Notes: generated from the letters alone by a model not told the origin. A stretch of 64,000 bases of DNA from Roseobacter sp. MH60115 (GCF_015644665.1 NZ_JADOBQ010000006.1:124001-188000); one strand, 5' to 3'; counted from the stretch's first letter, positions 1 to 12,476 are shown. Program-made: numbers and translations.

Positions 1-498
1 GGACCTGCGCAGGCGCAGCGGATCGGGCCGGTGCAGAGCCCGATCCTGACCATAGATGCGGATCGTCTCTTTACGGAAAGCGATTTTGGCCAGCGCATGG
101 TCGCTGAATTCGAGGCCCGTGGCGCCGAGCTTGCCGCAGAGAACCGGCGCATCGAAGAGGCCCTTGAAGAAGAGGAACGCGACCTCACCGCGCAACGGGC
201 CGCGATGGAACCGGCCGCCTTTCGGGAACTTGCCGATGCCTTCGACGAGAAGGTACAGACGACCCGGCGCACGCAGGACGCCAAGACCCGCGAGCTCAAC
301 CTTGCTTTTGAAGAGCGGCGGGGCGTCTTTCTGACCGCTGCGGCGCCTGTGCTGGAGCGCCTGATGCGGGAGGCGGGGGCCGCGGTGATCCTGGACAAGC
401 GATCTGTCTTTCTCAGCTCCAACGCCGTTGATGTGACCCGCGCCGCGATCGAGCGCCTGAACGCCGTTCTGGGGAATGGCGAGGGCGTGCCCGAGTAA
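1..498 (+). CDS. OmpH/Skp family outer membrane protein chaperone, 5' partial
   Basis: The reading frame is open from the first base, so the true start and most of the signal peptide lie outside the window. The residues before the first GTG (PAQAQRIGPVQS) look like the end of an exported-protein leader with an AQA-type cleavage site. The visible part begins with ILTIDADRLF, a typical OmpH/Skp opening, followed by a long charged helical stretch rich in Glu, Arg and Gln (about residues 35-105) and a C-terminal segment ILDKRSVFLSS seen in this family. Skp-type proteins are periplasmic trimeric holdases for outer membrane proteins. In Proteobacteria the gene sits between bamA and the fabZ/lpx genes, which fits the genes that follow. 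Family assignment is firm; the symbol is withheld because the 5' end is missing. Confidence 0.85.
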   Translation, partial: GPAQAQRIGPVQSPILTIDADRLFTESDFGQRMVAEFEARGAELAAENRRIEEALEEEERDLTAQRAAMEPAAFRELADAFDEKVQTTRRTQDAKTRELNLAFEERRGVFLTAAAPVLERLMREAGAAVILDKRSVFLSSNAVDVTRAAIERLNAVLGNGEGVPE

Positions 499-657
499 TC
501 GCACCGCTGACAGCGCGCCGCTTCGGGGCGTTCTGCCGACGGGGTGGGGGTGACGCTGCGGCAGGAAACAATTCGGTGCCGTGCCGCCGCGCTTGCTCCG
601 GTGCGGCTGAATTGCTAGGCAAGGGGTCAAGCCCTTGAGGACAAAAGGACACCTAAC

Positions 658-1128
658 ATGACAAGCGCCGAAGCCGGTCCCGTGAACAGCGCCGATATTC
701 AGCTCATCCAACGCATTATCCCGCATCGCTATCCCTTTCTTCTGGTCGACAAGGTGGTCGATATCGACGGCACTGCGTCGGCCAAGGGCATCAAGAATGT
801 CACCATGAACGAGCCGCATTTTCAGGGGCATTTCCCCGGTCTGCCGATCATGCCCGGCGTGACGATCATCGAGGCGATGGCCCAGACGGCGGCGGTGATG
901 GTCGGCGTGACGCTTGGCATGGCCGACAAGAACATGAAGGTCTATTTCATGGCCATCGACAAGGCCAAGTTCCGCCGCAAGGTGGGCCCCGGCGATGTTC
1001 TGGAGATGCAACTGCAGACCCTGCGCGGCAAGCCCGGCGGCAAGGTCTGGCGCTTTGGCGGTGTGGCGTCGGTGGATGGCGAGATGGCCGCGGAATGCGA
1101 ATTCACCGCGATGATGGATCTGGGGTAG
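658..1128 (+). CDS. fabZ: 3-hydroxyacyl-[acyl-carrier-protein] dehydratase FabZ
   Basis: This 156-residue hotdog-fold enzyme dehydrates 3-hydroxyacyl-ACP to trans-2-enoyl-ACP in type II fatty acid synthesis. The family signature is plain: [13 protein letters not shown] near residue 20, then [15 protein letters not shown] with the catalytic His, followed by the catalytic Glu in IIEAMAQ. Length is normal. An AAAGGA ribosome binding site lies just upstream of the ATG. The gene stops six bases before lpxA and belongs to the lpxA-lpxI-lpxB cluster, which links fatty acid supply with lipid A synthesis from the same 3-hydroxyacyl-ACP pool. Confidence 0.97.
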   Translation: MTSAEAGPVNSADIQLIQRIIPHRYPFLLVDKVVDIDGTASAKGIKNVTMNEPHFQGHFPGLPIMPGVTIIEAMAQTAAVMVGVTLGMADKNMKVYFMAIDKAKFRRKVGPGDVLEMQLQTLRGKPGGKVWRFGGVASVDGEMAAECEFTAMMDLG

Positions 1129-1134
1129 CCGCAG

Positions 1135-1917
1135 ATGAGCAATATTCACCCCAGCGCGGTGATCGAAGACGGCGCGCAGATCGATCCGGGGGCGTGGGTC
1201 GGGCCGTTCTGTTGCGTGGGCGCGCAGGTGCGCCTGGCTGCGGGTGTGGAACTGAAGAGCCATGTGGTTGTCACCGGGCGCACGGACGTCGGGGAAGAGA
1301 CGGTGATTTTCCCGTTTTCGGTGATTGGCGAGATCCCGCAGGACCTGAAATTCAAAGGCGAAGCCAGCCAGCTGATCATCGGCAAACGCAACCGCATCCG
1401 CGAGCATGTGACCATGAATTCCGGCACCGAGGGCGGCGGCGGGGTGACCCGCATCGGCGATGACGGGCTGTTCATGGCGGGCTGCCATATTGCCCATGAC
1501 GCGATCATCGGCAATCGCTGTATCATCGTGAATTCCGTGGCCATCGCCGGGCATTGCATCCTCGAGGATGACGTGATCGTGGGCGGTCTCTCTGGCGTGC
1601 ATCAGTTCGTGCGCATCGGGCGTGGCGCGATCATCGGGGCCGTGACCATGGTGACCAATGATGTGATCCCCTACGGGTTGGTGCAGGCCCCCCGCGGCGA
1701 GCTGGACGGGCTGAACCTTGTGGGCCTGAAACGGCGCGGGGTGGCACGCAGCGATATCACCGCACTCCGGGCCGCGTTCCAGATGCTGGCGCAGGGCGAG
1801 GGCACGTTCCATGACCGGGCACGCCGTCTGGCGGATGAAACAACCAGCGATTACGTGCGCGAGATCGTTGAGTTCATCCTCGCCGACAGTGACCGCCATT
1901 TCCTGACGCCGCGCTGA
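1135..1917 (+). CDS. lpxA: acyl-ACP--UDP-N-acetylglucosamine O-acyltransferase LpxA
   Basis: LpxA (260 residues) catalyses the first step of lipid A synthesis, moving a 3-hydroxyacyl chain from ACP to UDP-GlcNAc in the cytoplasm. The N-terminal two thirds show the hexapeptide-repeat pattern of a left-handed beta helix (IHPSAVIEDGAQIDPGAWVG, VVVTGRTDVGE, and later IGNRCIIVNSVAIAGH). The catalytic His region CHIAHDAIIGN is present. The C-terminal part (GLNLVGLKRRGV, then a helical tail) matches the LpxA C-terminal domain. Its TGA overlaps the lpxI start by one base, suggesting translational coupling. Confidence 0.97.
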   Translation: MSNIHPSAVIEDGAQIDPGAWVGPFCCVGAQVRLAAGVELKSHVVVTGRTDVGEETVIFPFSVIGEIPQDLKFKGEASQLIIGKRNRIREHVTMNSGTEGGGGVTRIGDDGLFMAGCHIAHDAIIGNRCIIVNSVAIAGHCILEDDVIVGGLSGVHQFVRIGRGAIIGAVTMVTNDVIPYGLVQAPRGELDGLNLVGLKRRGVARSDITALRAAFQMLAQGEGTFHDRARRLADETTSDYVREIVEFILADSDRHFLTPR

Positions 1918-2708
1918 TGCTGGCGCTTGTGTCAGGACGCGGGAACCTGCCCGCACGTATTGCCGAGGCTTTGCCGGAACGACCATTGATGTGCGTTCTG
2001 CAAGGGTTCGAACCCGAGGGTGTGGCACCCGATATCCTCTTTCGCCTTGAGCATCTGGGCACGCTGCTGGCGGACCTGGAGGCGCGCGGCGTGCGTGAGG
2101 TGTGCTTTTGCGGCGGGATCGAACGGCCCCCCATTGACCCCGGCGCGCTTGATGCGGCGACCCTGCCGCTGGTGCCGGTAATCATGAAGGCCATCGCGGC
2201 GGGGGACGACGGTGCCTTGCGCGGCGTGATCGGCATTTTCGAGGAGCGCGGGTTCAAGGTGCGCGCCGCCCATGAATTGTCACCGGATCTTCTGGTGCCC
2301 GAAGGCGTGCTGAGCGTGGCGCAGCCGGATGACCAGATGACATCCGACATGGCGCGGGGCAGCGAGGTGCTCGCCGCGCTGGCACCGCTGGACGTGGGGC
2401 AGGGATGTGTCGTGGGCAAGGGGCAGGTCTGGGGCATCGAAACCCTGGGCGGCACCGATCATATGCTGAAAACCCTGCCGGGCGGGGCGGCCCAGGCGCG
2501 GGCGATCCTGATCAAGGGGCCCAAAGAGGGACAGGACCGGCGTTTTGATTTGCCCACCATTGGCCCGGAGACCATCGGCGTGTTGGCGGAGGCTGGCCTC
2601 GCCGGCGTGGTTGTCGAAGCGGGCGGTGTGCTGATGCTGGAGCGCGAGGCCACCGTGGCCGCTGCAGATGCGGCGGGGCTGGTGCTTTGGGCCCGCGCGC
2701 CGGGCTGA
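1917..2708 (+). CDS. lpxI: UDP-2,3-diacylglucosamine pyrophosphatase LpxI (DUF1009)
   Basis: This 263-residue protein belongs to the LpxI family (formerly DUF1009), which replaces LpxH in alphaproteobacteria and hydrolyses UDP-2,3-diacylglucosamine to lipid X. Family features are an N-terminal domain starting LALVSGRGNLPARIAEAL, the central FCGGIERP segment, and a C-terminal domain containing LIKGPKEGQDRRFDLPTIG and AGVVVEAGGVLML. The position between lpxA and lpxB is the standard one. Start ATG overlaps the lpxA stop; its own TGA overlaps the lpxB ATG. Confidence 0.95.
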   Translation: MLALVSGRGNLPARIAEALPERPLMCVLQGFEPEGVAPDILFRLEHLGTLLADLEARGVREVCFCGGIERPPIDPGALDAATLPLVPVIMKAIAAGDDGALRGVIGIFEERGFKVRAAHELSPDLLVPEGVLSVAQPDDQMTSDMARGSEVLAALAPLDVGQGCVVGKGQVWGIETLGGTDHMLKTLPGGAAQARAILIKGPKEGQDRRFDLPTIGPETIGVLAEAGLAGVVVEAGGVLMLEREATVAAADAAGLVLWARAPG

Positions 2709-3892
2709 TGCGCATCTTTATCATCGCGGGGGAACCCTCGGGCGACAAGCTGGGAGGGGCGTTGATGGCGGGCTTGAAAGCCCTGCGCCCGGACGTGCAG
2801 TTCGATGGCATTGGCGGCGCGGATATGCAGGCCCAGGGGCTGGTCAGCCGCTTCCCGATGGAAGAGCTGAGCGTCATGGGGATTGCGGAAATCCTGCCCA
2901 AGTATCGCGCTCTGATGGCCCGGATCAACGAGACGGCAGCGGCCGTGATGGAGACGGCGCCGGACGTTCTGATCACCATCGACAGCCCGGATTTTTCCCT
3001 GCGGGTGGCACGGCGGGTCAAGGCCGCGAGCACCGTGCGCACCGTGCATTACGTGGCTCCAACGGTCTGGGCCTGGCGGGCGGGGCGGGCGCAGAAGATG
3101 GCGCAGTGCATTGATCATGTCCTGGCCCTGTTCCCCTTTGAGCCGCCCCTGATGAGCGTGGATGGCATGGTCTGCGATTTTGTGGGCCACCCGGTCGTGG
3201 CGGAGCCGCAGGCAACCTCTGAGGACGCACAGGCCTTTCGCACGGACCAAAGGGTAGGGGACGCGCCGTTGCTGTTGGTTCTGCCCGGGTCGCGGCGCGG
3301 CGAGGTCTCGCGGCTGGCATCGGTCTTTGGTCAGTCCATCGCGCCCCTGCGCGCGCGGCACCCGGATCTGAAAGTCGTTGTGCCAGCGGCAGCCCCGGTG
3401 GCGGATCTGGTGCGTGAGGAGGTTGCCGATTGGCCCGGGGCACCCATCGTACTGGACCCGCGCGGGATGAGCCTTGAAGCCGCCGGGGCGTTGAAGCGCG
3501 CGGCCTTCCGCGCGGCGGATGTGGCGCTTGCGGCCTCGGGCACGGTGTCGCTGGAACTGGCAGCGGCGCGCACGCCCATGGTGATTGCCTACAAGATGAA
3601 CTGGCTGACCTTTCGGATGATCCGGGCCATGGCGCTGATCGATACGGTCACGCTGGTCAACCTGGTCTCTGACACCCGTGTGGTGCCGGAGTATCTGGGG
3701 CCTGCCTGTCAACCGGAAGCGATCGGCGCCGCACTGGTTCAGCAGATGGATGACCCGGCGGCGCAGCAGGCAGCCATGGAGGTGACCATGCAGCGGTTGG
3801 GTGAAGGCGGCGAAGACCCCGGCCTGCGCGCCGCCCGCGCCGTTCTCGCGCGCATGGGGGCGGTTTTACCAAAAGGACAGGCTGACGCCTGA
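2708..3892 (+). CDS. lpxB: lipid-A-disaccharide synthase LpxB
   Basis: LpxB condenses UDP-2,3-diacylglucosamine with lipid X to the tetraacyl disaccharide. The start is placed at the ATG that shares its A with the lpxI TGA, giving the conserved N-terminus MRIFIIAGEPSGDKLGG. An in-frame start seven codons upstream would read inside lpxI and adds non-conserved residues. Other family signatures are the VHYVAPTVWAWRAGRA segment, a glycosyltransferase-like LLVLPGSRRGEV motif and ALAASGTVSLELA near the C-terminus. About 394 residues, normal for the family. It is the last gene of the cluster. Confidence 0.96.
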   Translation: MRIFIIAGEPSGDKLGGALMAGLKALRPDVQFDGIGGADMQAQGLVSRFPMEELSVMGIAEILPKYRALMARINETAAAVMETAPDVLITIDSPDFSLRVARRVKAASTVRTVHYVAPTVWAWRAGRAQKMAQCIDHVLALFPFEPPLMSVDGMVCDFVGHPVVAEPQATSEDAQAFRTDQRVGDAPLLLVLPGSRRGEVSRLASVFGQSIAPLRARHPDLKVVVPAAAPVADLVREEVADWPGAPIVLDPRGMSLEAAGALKRAAFRAADVALAASGTVSLELAAARTPMVIAYKMNWLTFRMIRAMALIDTVTLVNLVSDTRVVPEYLGPACQPEAIGAALVQQMDDPAAQQAAMEVTMQRLGEGGEDPGLRAARAVLARMGAVLPKGQADA

Positions 3893-3901
3893 CATCATGC
3901 A

Positions 3902-3921
3902 TTTGACCCTGACGGGTCAAA
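3902..3921. terminator. hairpin between convergent lpxB and mnmA
   Basis: A perfect 8-bp stem (TTTGACCC / GGGTCAAA) with a TGAC tetraloop lies 10 bases after the lpxB stop. A second, weaker stem (GTCTG ... CAGAC) follows it before the mnmA stop. Neither is followed by a clear U-run, so the call as a terminator rests on position between converging genes. Confidence 0.45.
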
Positions 3922-3961
3922 CAGTCTGGCGCTTGATGGGCTGGCAGACCCTGTCGCGATG

Positions 3962-5104
3962 TCAGCCTTTGTGGATCCAGCCACCGCCATAGATACGGCT
4001 GCTCTCGGGGTCGTAAAAGACGCAGGCCTGTCCGGGAGAGACGCCTTCTTCGGGCGTCACCAGTTCAACGGTTGCTTGTGTTGCGCTGACAGGGTGGATG
4101 ATCGCCTCGGTCGGTGGACGGGTGGAGCGTACCTTGACGGCGACGTGCCACTCCGCACGGCTCTCGAAGGGGGCATCGCCCAGCCAGTTGATCTCGCGGA
4201 CCGGGACTGTTCGGGTCGCAAGCATGTCTTTCGGTCCAACCACCACGGTTTTTGTATCCGCGTCCAGTTTGACCACATAGAGCGGTTCTGCGAGCCCGCC
4301 GATCCCCAGACCGCGCCGTTGGCCGATGGTATAGTTGATGACGCCGTCGTGCCGACCCAGCGCGCGCCCGTCCGCATGCACGATGTCACCGGGATCCGCC
4401 GCTTCTGGCCGCAGCTTGCGGATGACCGAGGCGTAATCACCATTCGGTACGAAACAGATGTCCTGGCTGTCCGGTTTATCTGCCACGCTCAGCCCATATT
4501 TTGCCGCCAATGCACGGGTGTCGCCTTTTGAGGCCAGATGACCCAGCGGGAAGCGCAGAAATTCCAGTTGCTCCGGTGTGGTGGAGAACAGGAAATAGCT
4601 CTGATCGCGGGCGCTGTCTGCTGCAGCATGCAACTCCGCCCCTTGCGCGCCTGTCTTACGCTGAATGTAGTGGCCGGTGGCCATGCAATCGGCCTCCAGA
4701 TCCTTGGCCGTTTCCAGCAGATCCTTGAACTTCACCCGCTCGTTACAGCGGATGCAGGGCACCGGTGTAGCCCCGCCGAGATAGCTGTCCGCGAACTCGT
4801 CAATCACGGCATCTTTAAAAATGTTCTCATAATCCAGCACGTAATGCGGAAAACCCATGGTCTCTGCCACCCGCCGCGCGTCATGAATATCGAGTCCGGC
4901 ACAGCAGGCGCCTTTCTTGGCCAGCGCCGCACCATGGTCGTAAAGCTGCAGGGTCACGCCCACCACATCATAGCCCTCTTCGGCCAGCATAGCTGCAACA
5001 ACAGAGCTGTCGACGCCACCCGACATCGCCACAACCACCCGCGTGTCAGCGGGGGCCTTGGCAAAGCCAAGCGAATTCAAAGGGGGCTTTTGATCAAGCG
5101 GCAT
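3962..5104 (-). CDS. mnmA: tRNA-specific 2-thiouridylase MnmA
   Basis: MnmA (380 residues) thiolates U34 of tRNA-Lys, -Glu and -Gln. The N-terminal PP-loop [16 protein letters not shown] binds ATP. The two redox-active cysteines appear in [13 protein letters not shown] and [11 protein letters not shown], the usual sites. The C-terminal beta-barrel part ([23 protein letters not shown]) is complete. It is transcribed away from sciP/ctrA and convergent with lpxB. Length and motifs are typical. Confidence 0.97.
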   Translation of the reverse strand: MPLDQKPPLNSLGFAKAPADTRVVVAMSGGVDSSVVAAMLAEEGYDVVGVTLQLYDHGAALAKKGACCAGLDIHDARRVAETMGFPHYVLDYENIFKDAVIDEFADSYLGGATPVPCIRCNERVKFKDLLETAKDLEADCMATGHYIQRKTGAQGAELHAAADSARDQSYFLFSTTPEQLEFLRFPLGHLASKGDTRALAAKYGLSVADKPDSQDICFVPNGDYASVIRKLRPEAADPGDIVHADGRALGRHDGVINYTIGQRRGLGIGGLAEPLYVVKLDADTKTVVVGPKDMLATRTVPVREINWLGDAPFESRAEWHVAVKVRSTRPPTEAIIHPVSATQATVELVTPEEGVSPGQACVFYDPESSRIYGGGWIHKG

Positions 5105-5228
5105 TGGGGTTCTCCGGGACTTCTGAGGAAATATAGGAAAATCCTAATTACTCTCAAGAGCGCGCTTCATCGGTCTTTAAGGCCCTCGCGTCAAGATCAG
5201 TTCACCAGAGTAAGAATGGGTATGAGTG

Positions 5229-5507
5229 ATGTATCTAAAGAAAGTGGATGGGCCGCGATCGGTGACATTGGCAGACGGCAGTGTCATGACACAGGCCGAC
5301 CTTCCGCCTGCACGCACGAAACGCTGGGTGGCATCGCGCAAGGCTGCGGTGGTGCGTGGCGTGGCCTATGGGCTGATCACGCAAAGCGATGCGCTCAAGC
5401 GCTATCAGATCAGCGAAGATGAGTTTCACGAGTGGGTCAAAGCGGTGTCAGAGCATGGCGAAGACGCCTTGAAAGCCACAGCTCTACAAAAATATAGACA
5501 ACCCTAA
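5229..5507 (+). CDS. sciP: SciP-like CtrA inhibitor (DUF1153)
   Basis: This 92-residue protein has the DUF1153 signature of SciP, the small CtrA inhibitory protein first described in Caulobacter, where it blocks CtrA-dependent transcription outside the correct cell-cycle phase. The conserved sequence DGPRSVTLADGSVMT starts the protein, followed by a helix-turn-helix-like stretch around ARTKRWVASRKAAVVRGV and SDALKRYQISEDEFHEW. I used the ATG directly after an in-frame GTG because MYLKK matches the family opening. The immediate downstream neighbour is ctrA, the classic arrangement in Rhodobacterales. Confidence 0.9.
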   Translation: MYLKKVDGPRSVTLADGSVMTQADLPPARTKRWVASRKAAVVRGVAYGLITQSDALKRYQISEDEFHEWVKAVSEHGEDALKATALQKYRQP

Positions 5508-5534
5508 GTTGTTCGCGTAACTTTCTTGCAGACG

Positions 5535-5549
5535 GTAACGTGTAGTTAA
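5535..5549. promoter_or_regulatory. candidate CtrA box upstream of ctrA
   Basis: GTAA-N7-TTAA matches the CtrA consensus TTAA-N7-TTAA with one mismatch. It lies about 57 bases before the ctrA start, in a region with two further GTTAA/GGTTAA half sites (5545-5577). Autoregulation of ctrA through such boxes is established in Caulobacter; here it is inferred from the motif only. Confidence 0.5.
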
Positions 5550-5605
5550 CCTTTTTTGTTCACGGTTAATTCCGACGAAAACGTTCACTCGATGCGGAGA
5601 AACTC

Positions 5606-6325
5606 ATGCGCGTACTGCTAGTGGAAGACGATCCCACAACCTCGAAGAGCATCGAACTGATGCTGACACACGCCAATCTGAACGTCTATGCGACGGATCT
5701 GGGGGAGGAAGGGATCGATCTTGCAAAACTGTACGATTATGATCTGATTCTCCTTGACCTCGATCTGCCGGACATGAACGGGCATGAGGTGCTGCGTCAG
5801 CTGCGCCTGTCCCGTATCGAGACGCCTATCCTGATCCTGTCCGGCGCGGATGATACCGAAAACAAGATCAAAGGCTTTGGTTTCGGGGCGGATGACTATC
5901 TGACTAAGCCATTCCACCGGGAAGAACTGGTGGCCCGCATTCATGCGATTATCCGACGCTCGAAAGGGCATTCCCAATCCGTGATCGACACTGGCCTGAT
6001 TTCGGTGAACCTGGATGCTAAGACCGTCAGTGCGGACAACAAACCGGTGCATTTGACCGGCAAAGAATACCAGATGCTGGAGCTTTTGTCGCTGCGCAAA
6101 GGGACAACCCTGACGAAGGAAATGTTCCTGAACCATCTTTACGGCGGGATGGACGAACCCGAACTGAAGATCATCGACGTATTCATCTGCAAACTGCGCA
6201 AGAAACTCAGCACGGCGACAGGTGGCGAAAACTACATCGAAACCGTCTGGGGGCGTGGCTACGTGCTGCGGGACCCGGAGCCCAACCAGGTTGACGACCC
6301 ACAACGGCTCGCGGTCGGCGCCTGA
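5606..6325 (+). CDS. ctrA: cell cycle response regulator CtrA
   Basis: CtrA (239 residues) is an OmpR-family response regulator. The receiver domain carries the acidic pocket EDD at residues 7-9 and the phospho-accepting Asp51 in [10 protein letters not shown]. The winged-helix DNA-binding domain includes [17 protein letters not shown], a stretch nearly invariant in CtrA, and ends with [13 protein letters not shown]. In Caulobacter CtrA controls replication and division; in Rhodobacteraceae it mainly drives motility, quorum-linked phenotypes and gene transfer agents, usually as a nonessential regulator. The C-terminus ends in VGA rather than the di-alanine degron of Caulobacter CtrA. The upstream GTAA-N7-TTAA site suggests autoregulation. 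Confidence 0.97.
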   Translation: MRVLLVEDDPTTSKSIELMLTHANLNVYATDLGEEGIDLAKLYDYDLILLDLDLPDMNGHEVLRQLRLSRIETPILILSGADDTENKIKGFGFGADDYLTKPFHREELVARIHAIIRRSKGHSQSVIDTGLISVNLDAKTVSADNKPVHLTGKEYQMLELLSLRKGTTLTKEMFLNHLYGGMDEPELKIIDVFICKLRKKLSTATGGENYIETVWGRGYVLRDPEPNQVDDPQRLAVGA

Positions 6326-6336
6326 ACACGCTTTAC

Positions 6337-6369
6337 CTGGTCCGGCCAAGTCGGCTTGCGCCGGACCAG
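6337..6369. repeat. strong hairpin downstream of ctrA
   Basis: The arms CTGGTCCGG (6337-6345) and CCGGACCAG (6361-6369) pair over 9 bp, and an inner CAAG/CTTG stem closes a TCGG loop. It starts 12 bases after the ctrA stop. A U-run does not follow on the plus strand (the next bases are ACGCAAAAAA), so it may act as a processing or pausing hairpin rather than a classical terminator. Confidence 0.6.
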
Positions 6370-6400
6370 ACGCAAAAAATCTTCCACGCGAAATGAACTG

Positions 6401-10666
<4,266 letters not shown>

Positions 10667-10693
10667 GCGCACCGTCGCATTTTGTTCGCGAAT

Positions 10694-10708
10694 GTTCTCA
10701 TTAAGTTC
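10694..10708. promoter_or_regulatory. LexA (SOS) box, GTTC-N7-GTTC
   Basis: GTTC at 10694-10697 and GTTC at 10705-10708 are separated by exactly seven bases, a perfect match to the established alphaproteobacterial LexA operator GTTC-N7-GTTC. A third GTTC at 10684 precedes it with 6-base spacing. A candidate -10 element TAAAAT (10721-10726) lies downstream, which puts the box over the -35 region. The next gene is the 42-codon ORF that starts 55 bases beyond the box. Confidence 0.75.
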
Positions 10709-10762
10709 TTTACAGTTGATTAAAATTATGAGAACAAAGAGGAAACAGAACGGAGGGTTGTC

Positions 10763-10891
10763 ATGTCCATACTGCTACAGATCAAAGACATCGCATCGCG
10801 GTCTCACGCGACGTTGCTTCAGGATGCAGCAGGGGCAACGGCACTCATCGTGATGCTTGTGGTGGGGTTACACCTGCCGTCTCTTACCTGA
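10763..10891 (+). CDS. small membrane peptide (42 aa), predicted SOS-controlled
   Basis: The ORF has an ATG preceded by a clear CGGAGGG ribosome binding site (10751-10757) with 5-base spacing. It encodes 42 residues: a short N-terminal part with Lys, Arg and His (MSILLQIKDIASRSHATLLQ), then one hydrophobic segment (about residues 24-41, with LIVMLVVGLHLP) ending at Thr. It looks like a single-pass inner membrane peptide. I recall similar short Rhodobacteraceae proteins with a VMLVVGLHLP tail but cannot verify this. The upstream LexA box predicts DNA-damage induction. By analogy with Caulobacter SidA, a 29-residue SOS-induced membrane inhibitor of division, a checkpoint role is possible; that is inference. 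Confidence 0.75.
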   Translation: MSILLQIKDIASRSHATLLQDAAGATALIVMLVVGLHLPSLT

Positions 10892-11071
10892 TTTCTGCCT
10901 GCGATCTCGCGCCTTGTATGTGCCAGCACTTTTCCCAATCCGGTGCTTGAGACGAACACTGCCTGTTCCACGTCTCATCAGGGCTTCCCCCTGCCGCATG
11001 TACAGGACTCCCCCGCGAGAGACGCTTAACCTGACGCCGCCGTCCTGCTCGGGACGTGCGGCGTTTTTTTT
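10892..11071 (+). ncRNA. structured 3' UTR or small RNA downstream of the 42-aa gene
   Basis: The 180 bases after the small gene contain no ORF of note but several clean stems: AGCAC/GTGCT (10925-10947), GAGAC-GAACA / TGTTC-GTCTC with a CTGCC loop (10949-10976), and a long-range TCTCGCG/CGCGAGA pairing (near 10905 and 11014). They are followed by a rho-independent terminator. This pattern suits a stable 3' UTR or a 3'-derived sRNA. It does not match the SRP, 6S or tmRNA signatures I know. Confidence 0.4.
11034..11071 (+). terminator. rho-independent terminator
   Basis: The arms ACGCCGC (11034-11040) and GCGGCGT (11058-11064) pair, with an inner CGTCC/GGACG stem. The 3' arm runs into eight T residues (11064-11071). 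It terminates plus-strand transcription from the small SOS-linked gene, just before the end of the convergent chemoreceptor gene. Confidence 0.85.
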
Positions 11072-11081
11072 CGCAGGGACG

Positions 11082-12476
11082 TCAGAAAGTGTAGGCCAGC
11101 CGCAACCCACCCCAGTGCCTGCCCTGCACAAAAATAGGCGCGGACAGGTCCTTCATCATCTTGAACTCACCGCCGCCCATGTCCCGGCGATAAACCTGCA
11201 GCAGGAACGGCTCGGTGTTGCGCCCCGCCTTCAGCCCGACCCGATCGTCGAAAATGCGGCGATTGCGGCAATGGGCCATGTTCCACACCGGATCGTCGCT
11301 GGGCGGATGGGAGAATTTGCGGTTGTGTGTCGGCAGATACCCGTTTGTGTCGACGGCTGCACAGAAAACAACCTTGCTGTCCATCTCCAGAACCGGTTCC
11401 TGCAAGGGCGGCAGGATACGGTCCATCACTTCGGTACACTCATTGATGACCTGCTCCGGATCGGATCCCGGGATCGGGCGATAGTTGCGGTCAAACAGAC
11501 GCGACATCGTGGTGGTCCCGCTCTCCACGGCGTCCTCCAGGCGGTCACCCAACTCGCGCGCAAGGCTCTGCGCCCGTTGAATGAAAGGCGTGTCCACGGA
11601 ATTGCCGCCCAACAGGGCAGTCGATTGAACAATCGTCTCCGAGGTGTCGATCAGGCGCAACACCCGTTCATGGGTCTTCTCGATACCGGAAGAGGTTGAC
11701 TGCACGGCGGTGTCGATCTCCTTCAGGGCAGGCTCGAAATCAGACATGGCGGAATGCATGCGCTCTGCCTGCTCGGCGATCCGCTGCGCCTGTTGGTTGG
11801 CCGACGTGATCGAGGTCTCCATCCGGCTGAGCGCCGTGTCCGTGCCACCAGCATTTTCCAGCACGTCAGCGGCCTGTGTCGCAATCCCGCTCGCTTCCTT
11901 GCCAAGCTCCAAAATCCAGTCCGCCAGGGATTCGATGTTGTTGGAAATCTCGACCGCTGCATCGCGGGTTTTCTGGGACAACTCGTTGATGGCATCGGCC
12001 ACCACGGCAAAGCCCCGCCCCGCGTCACCGGCGCGGGCCGCTTCGATCTTGGCGTTGATCGCCAGCGTGTTCACCTGCGTCGCAATGCCGGCAATCTGCT
12101 GATTGTTGGTTTTCACCGCTGAGAGCGTGTCGCCGACCGCTTCGGTTTTCTGGGACAGATCCTGTACCCATCCGGCAACACTGCGGGTCTTTTCCCCCGT
12201 TGTCCGGACCAGTTCGGCGGAAGATTTCACATCGCGGGCGGTCTCATCGGTGTTCTGCGCCATGGTCTGCACCGCGTCGCGCACATCGGAATTGGCTTTG
12301 CCCATTTCGCTGGCACGCTCATCCAGCACGCTCAACCCGCGGCGCTGCGCCCTTGCGTGTTCCTCCACCAGATCGAGAAACCCGGCAATGTCGACGATTT
12401 CATATCCAAGCGCTGCCGCGGCCTGCGTCAACCGATCCGCATGTCTGTTGTCGTCAAACTGAGGTTGGATGTTCAT
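11082..12476 (-). CDS. cytoplasmic methyl-accepting chemotaxis protein
   Basis: This 464-residue chemoreceptor has no transmembrane segment. Its conserved signalling hairpin is [20 protein letters not shown] followed by [16 protein letters not shown], at about residues 125-165. The N-terminal 60 residues are short and helical. The C-terminal 110 residues (from about 350: [18 protein letters not shown] ... [20 protein letters not shown]) look like a PAS/Cache-type sensor placed after the signalling domain. It is presumably a soluble receptor coupled to CheA/CheW, with an unknown ligand. A CCGCAG/CTGCGG stem (12483-12500) lies just before the start. No chemotaxis partner genes are in the window. 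Confidence 0.88.
   Translation of the reverse strand: MNIQPQFDDNRHADRLTQAAAALGYEIVDIAGFLDLVEEHARAQRRGLSVLDERASEMGKANSDVRDAVQTMAQNTDETARDVKSSAELVRTTGEKTRSVAGWVQDLSQKTEAVGDTLSAVKTNNQQIAGIATQVNTLAINAKIEAARAGDAGRGFAVVADAINELSQKTRDAAVEISNNIESLADWILELGKEASGIATQAADVLENAGGTDTALSRMETSITSANQQAQRIAEQAERMHSAMSDFEPALKEIDTAVQSTSSGIEKTHERVLRLIDTSETIVQSTALLGGNSVDTPFIQRAQSLARELGDRLEDAVESGTTTMSRLFDRNYRPIPGSDPEQVINECTEVMDRILPPLQEPVLEMDSKVVFCAAVDTNGYLPTHNRKFSHPPSDDPVWNMAHCRNRRIFDDRVGLKAGRNTEPFLLQVYRRDMGGGEFKMMKDLSAPIFVQGRHWGGLRLAYTF

Noticed and set aside
2459-3712. 417-codon minus-strand open frame opposite lpxB
   Set aside because: It lies antisense to lpxI/lpxB, is rich in Arg, His, Gln and Pro, and has no recognisable domain. 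It is a frame artefact of GC-rich codon bias.
10684-10697. second LexA box GTTC-N6-GTTC
   Set aside because: The spacing is six, not seven, so it does not fit the operator. Only the following GTTC-N7-GTTC was kept.
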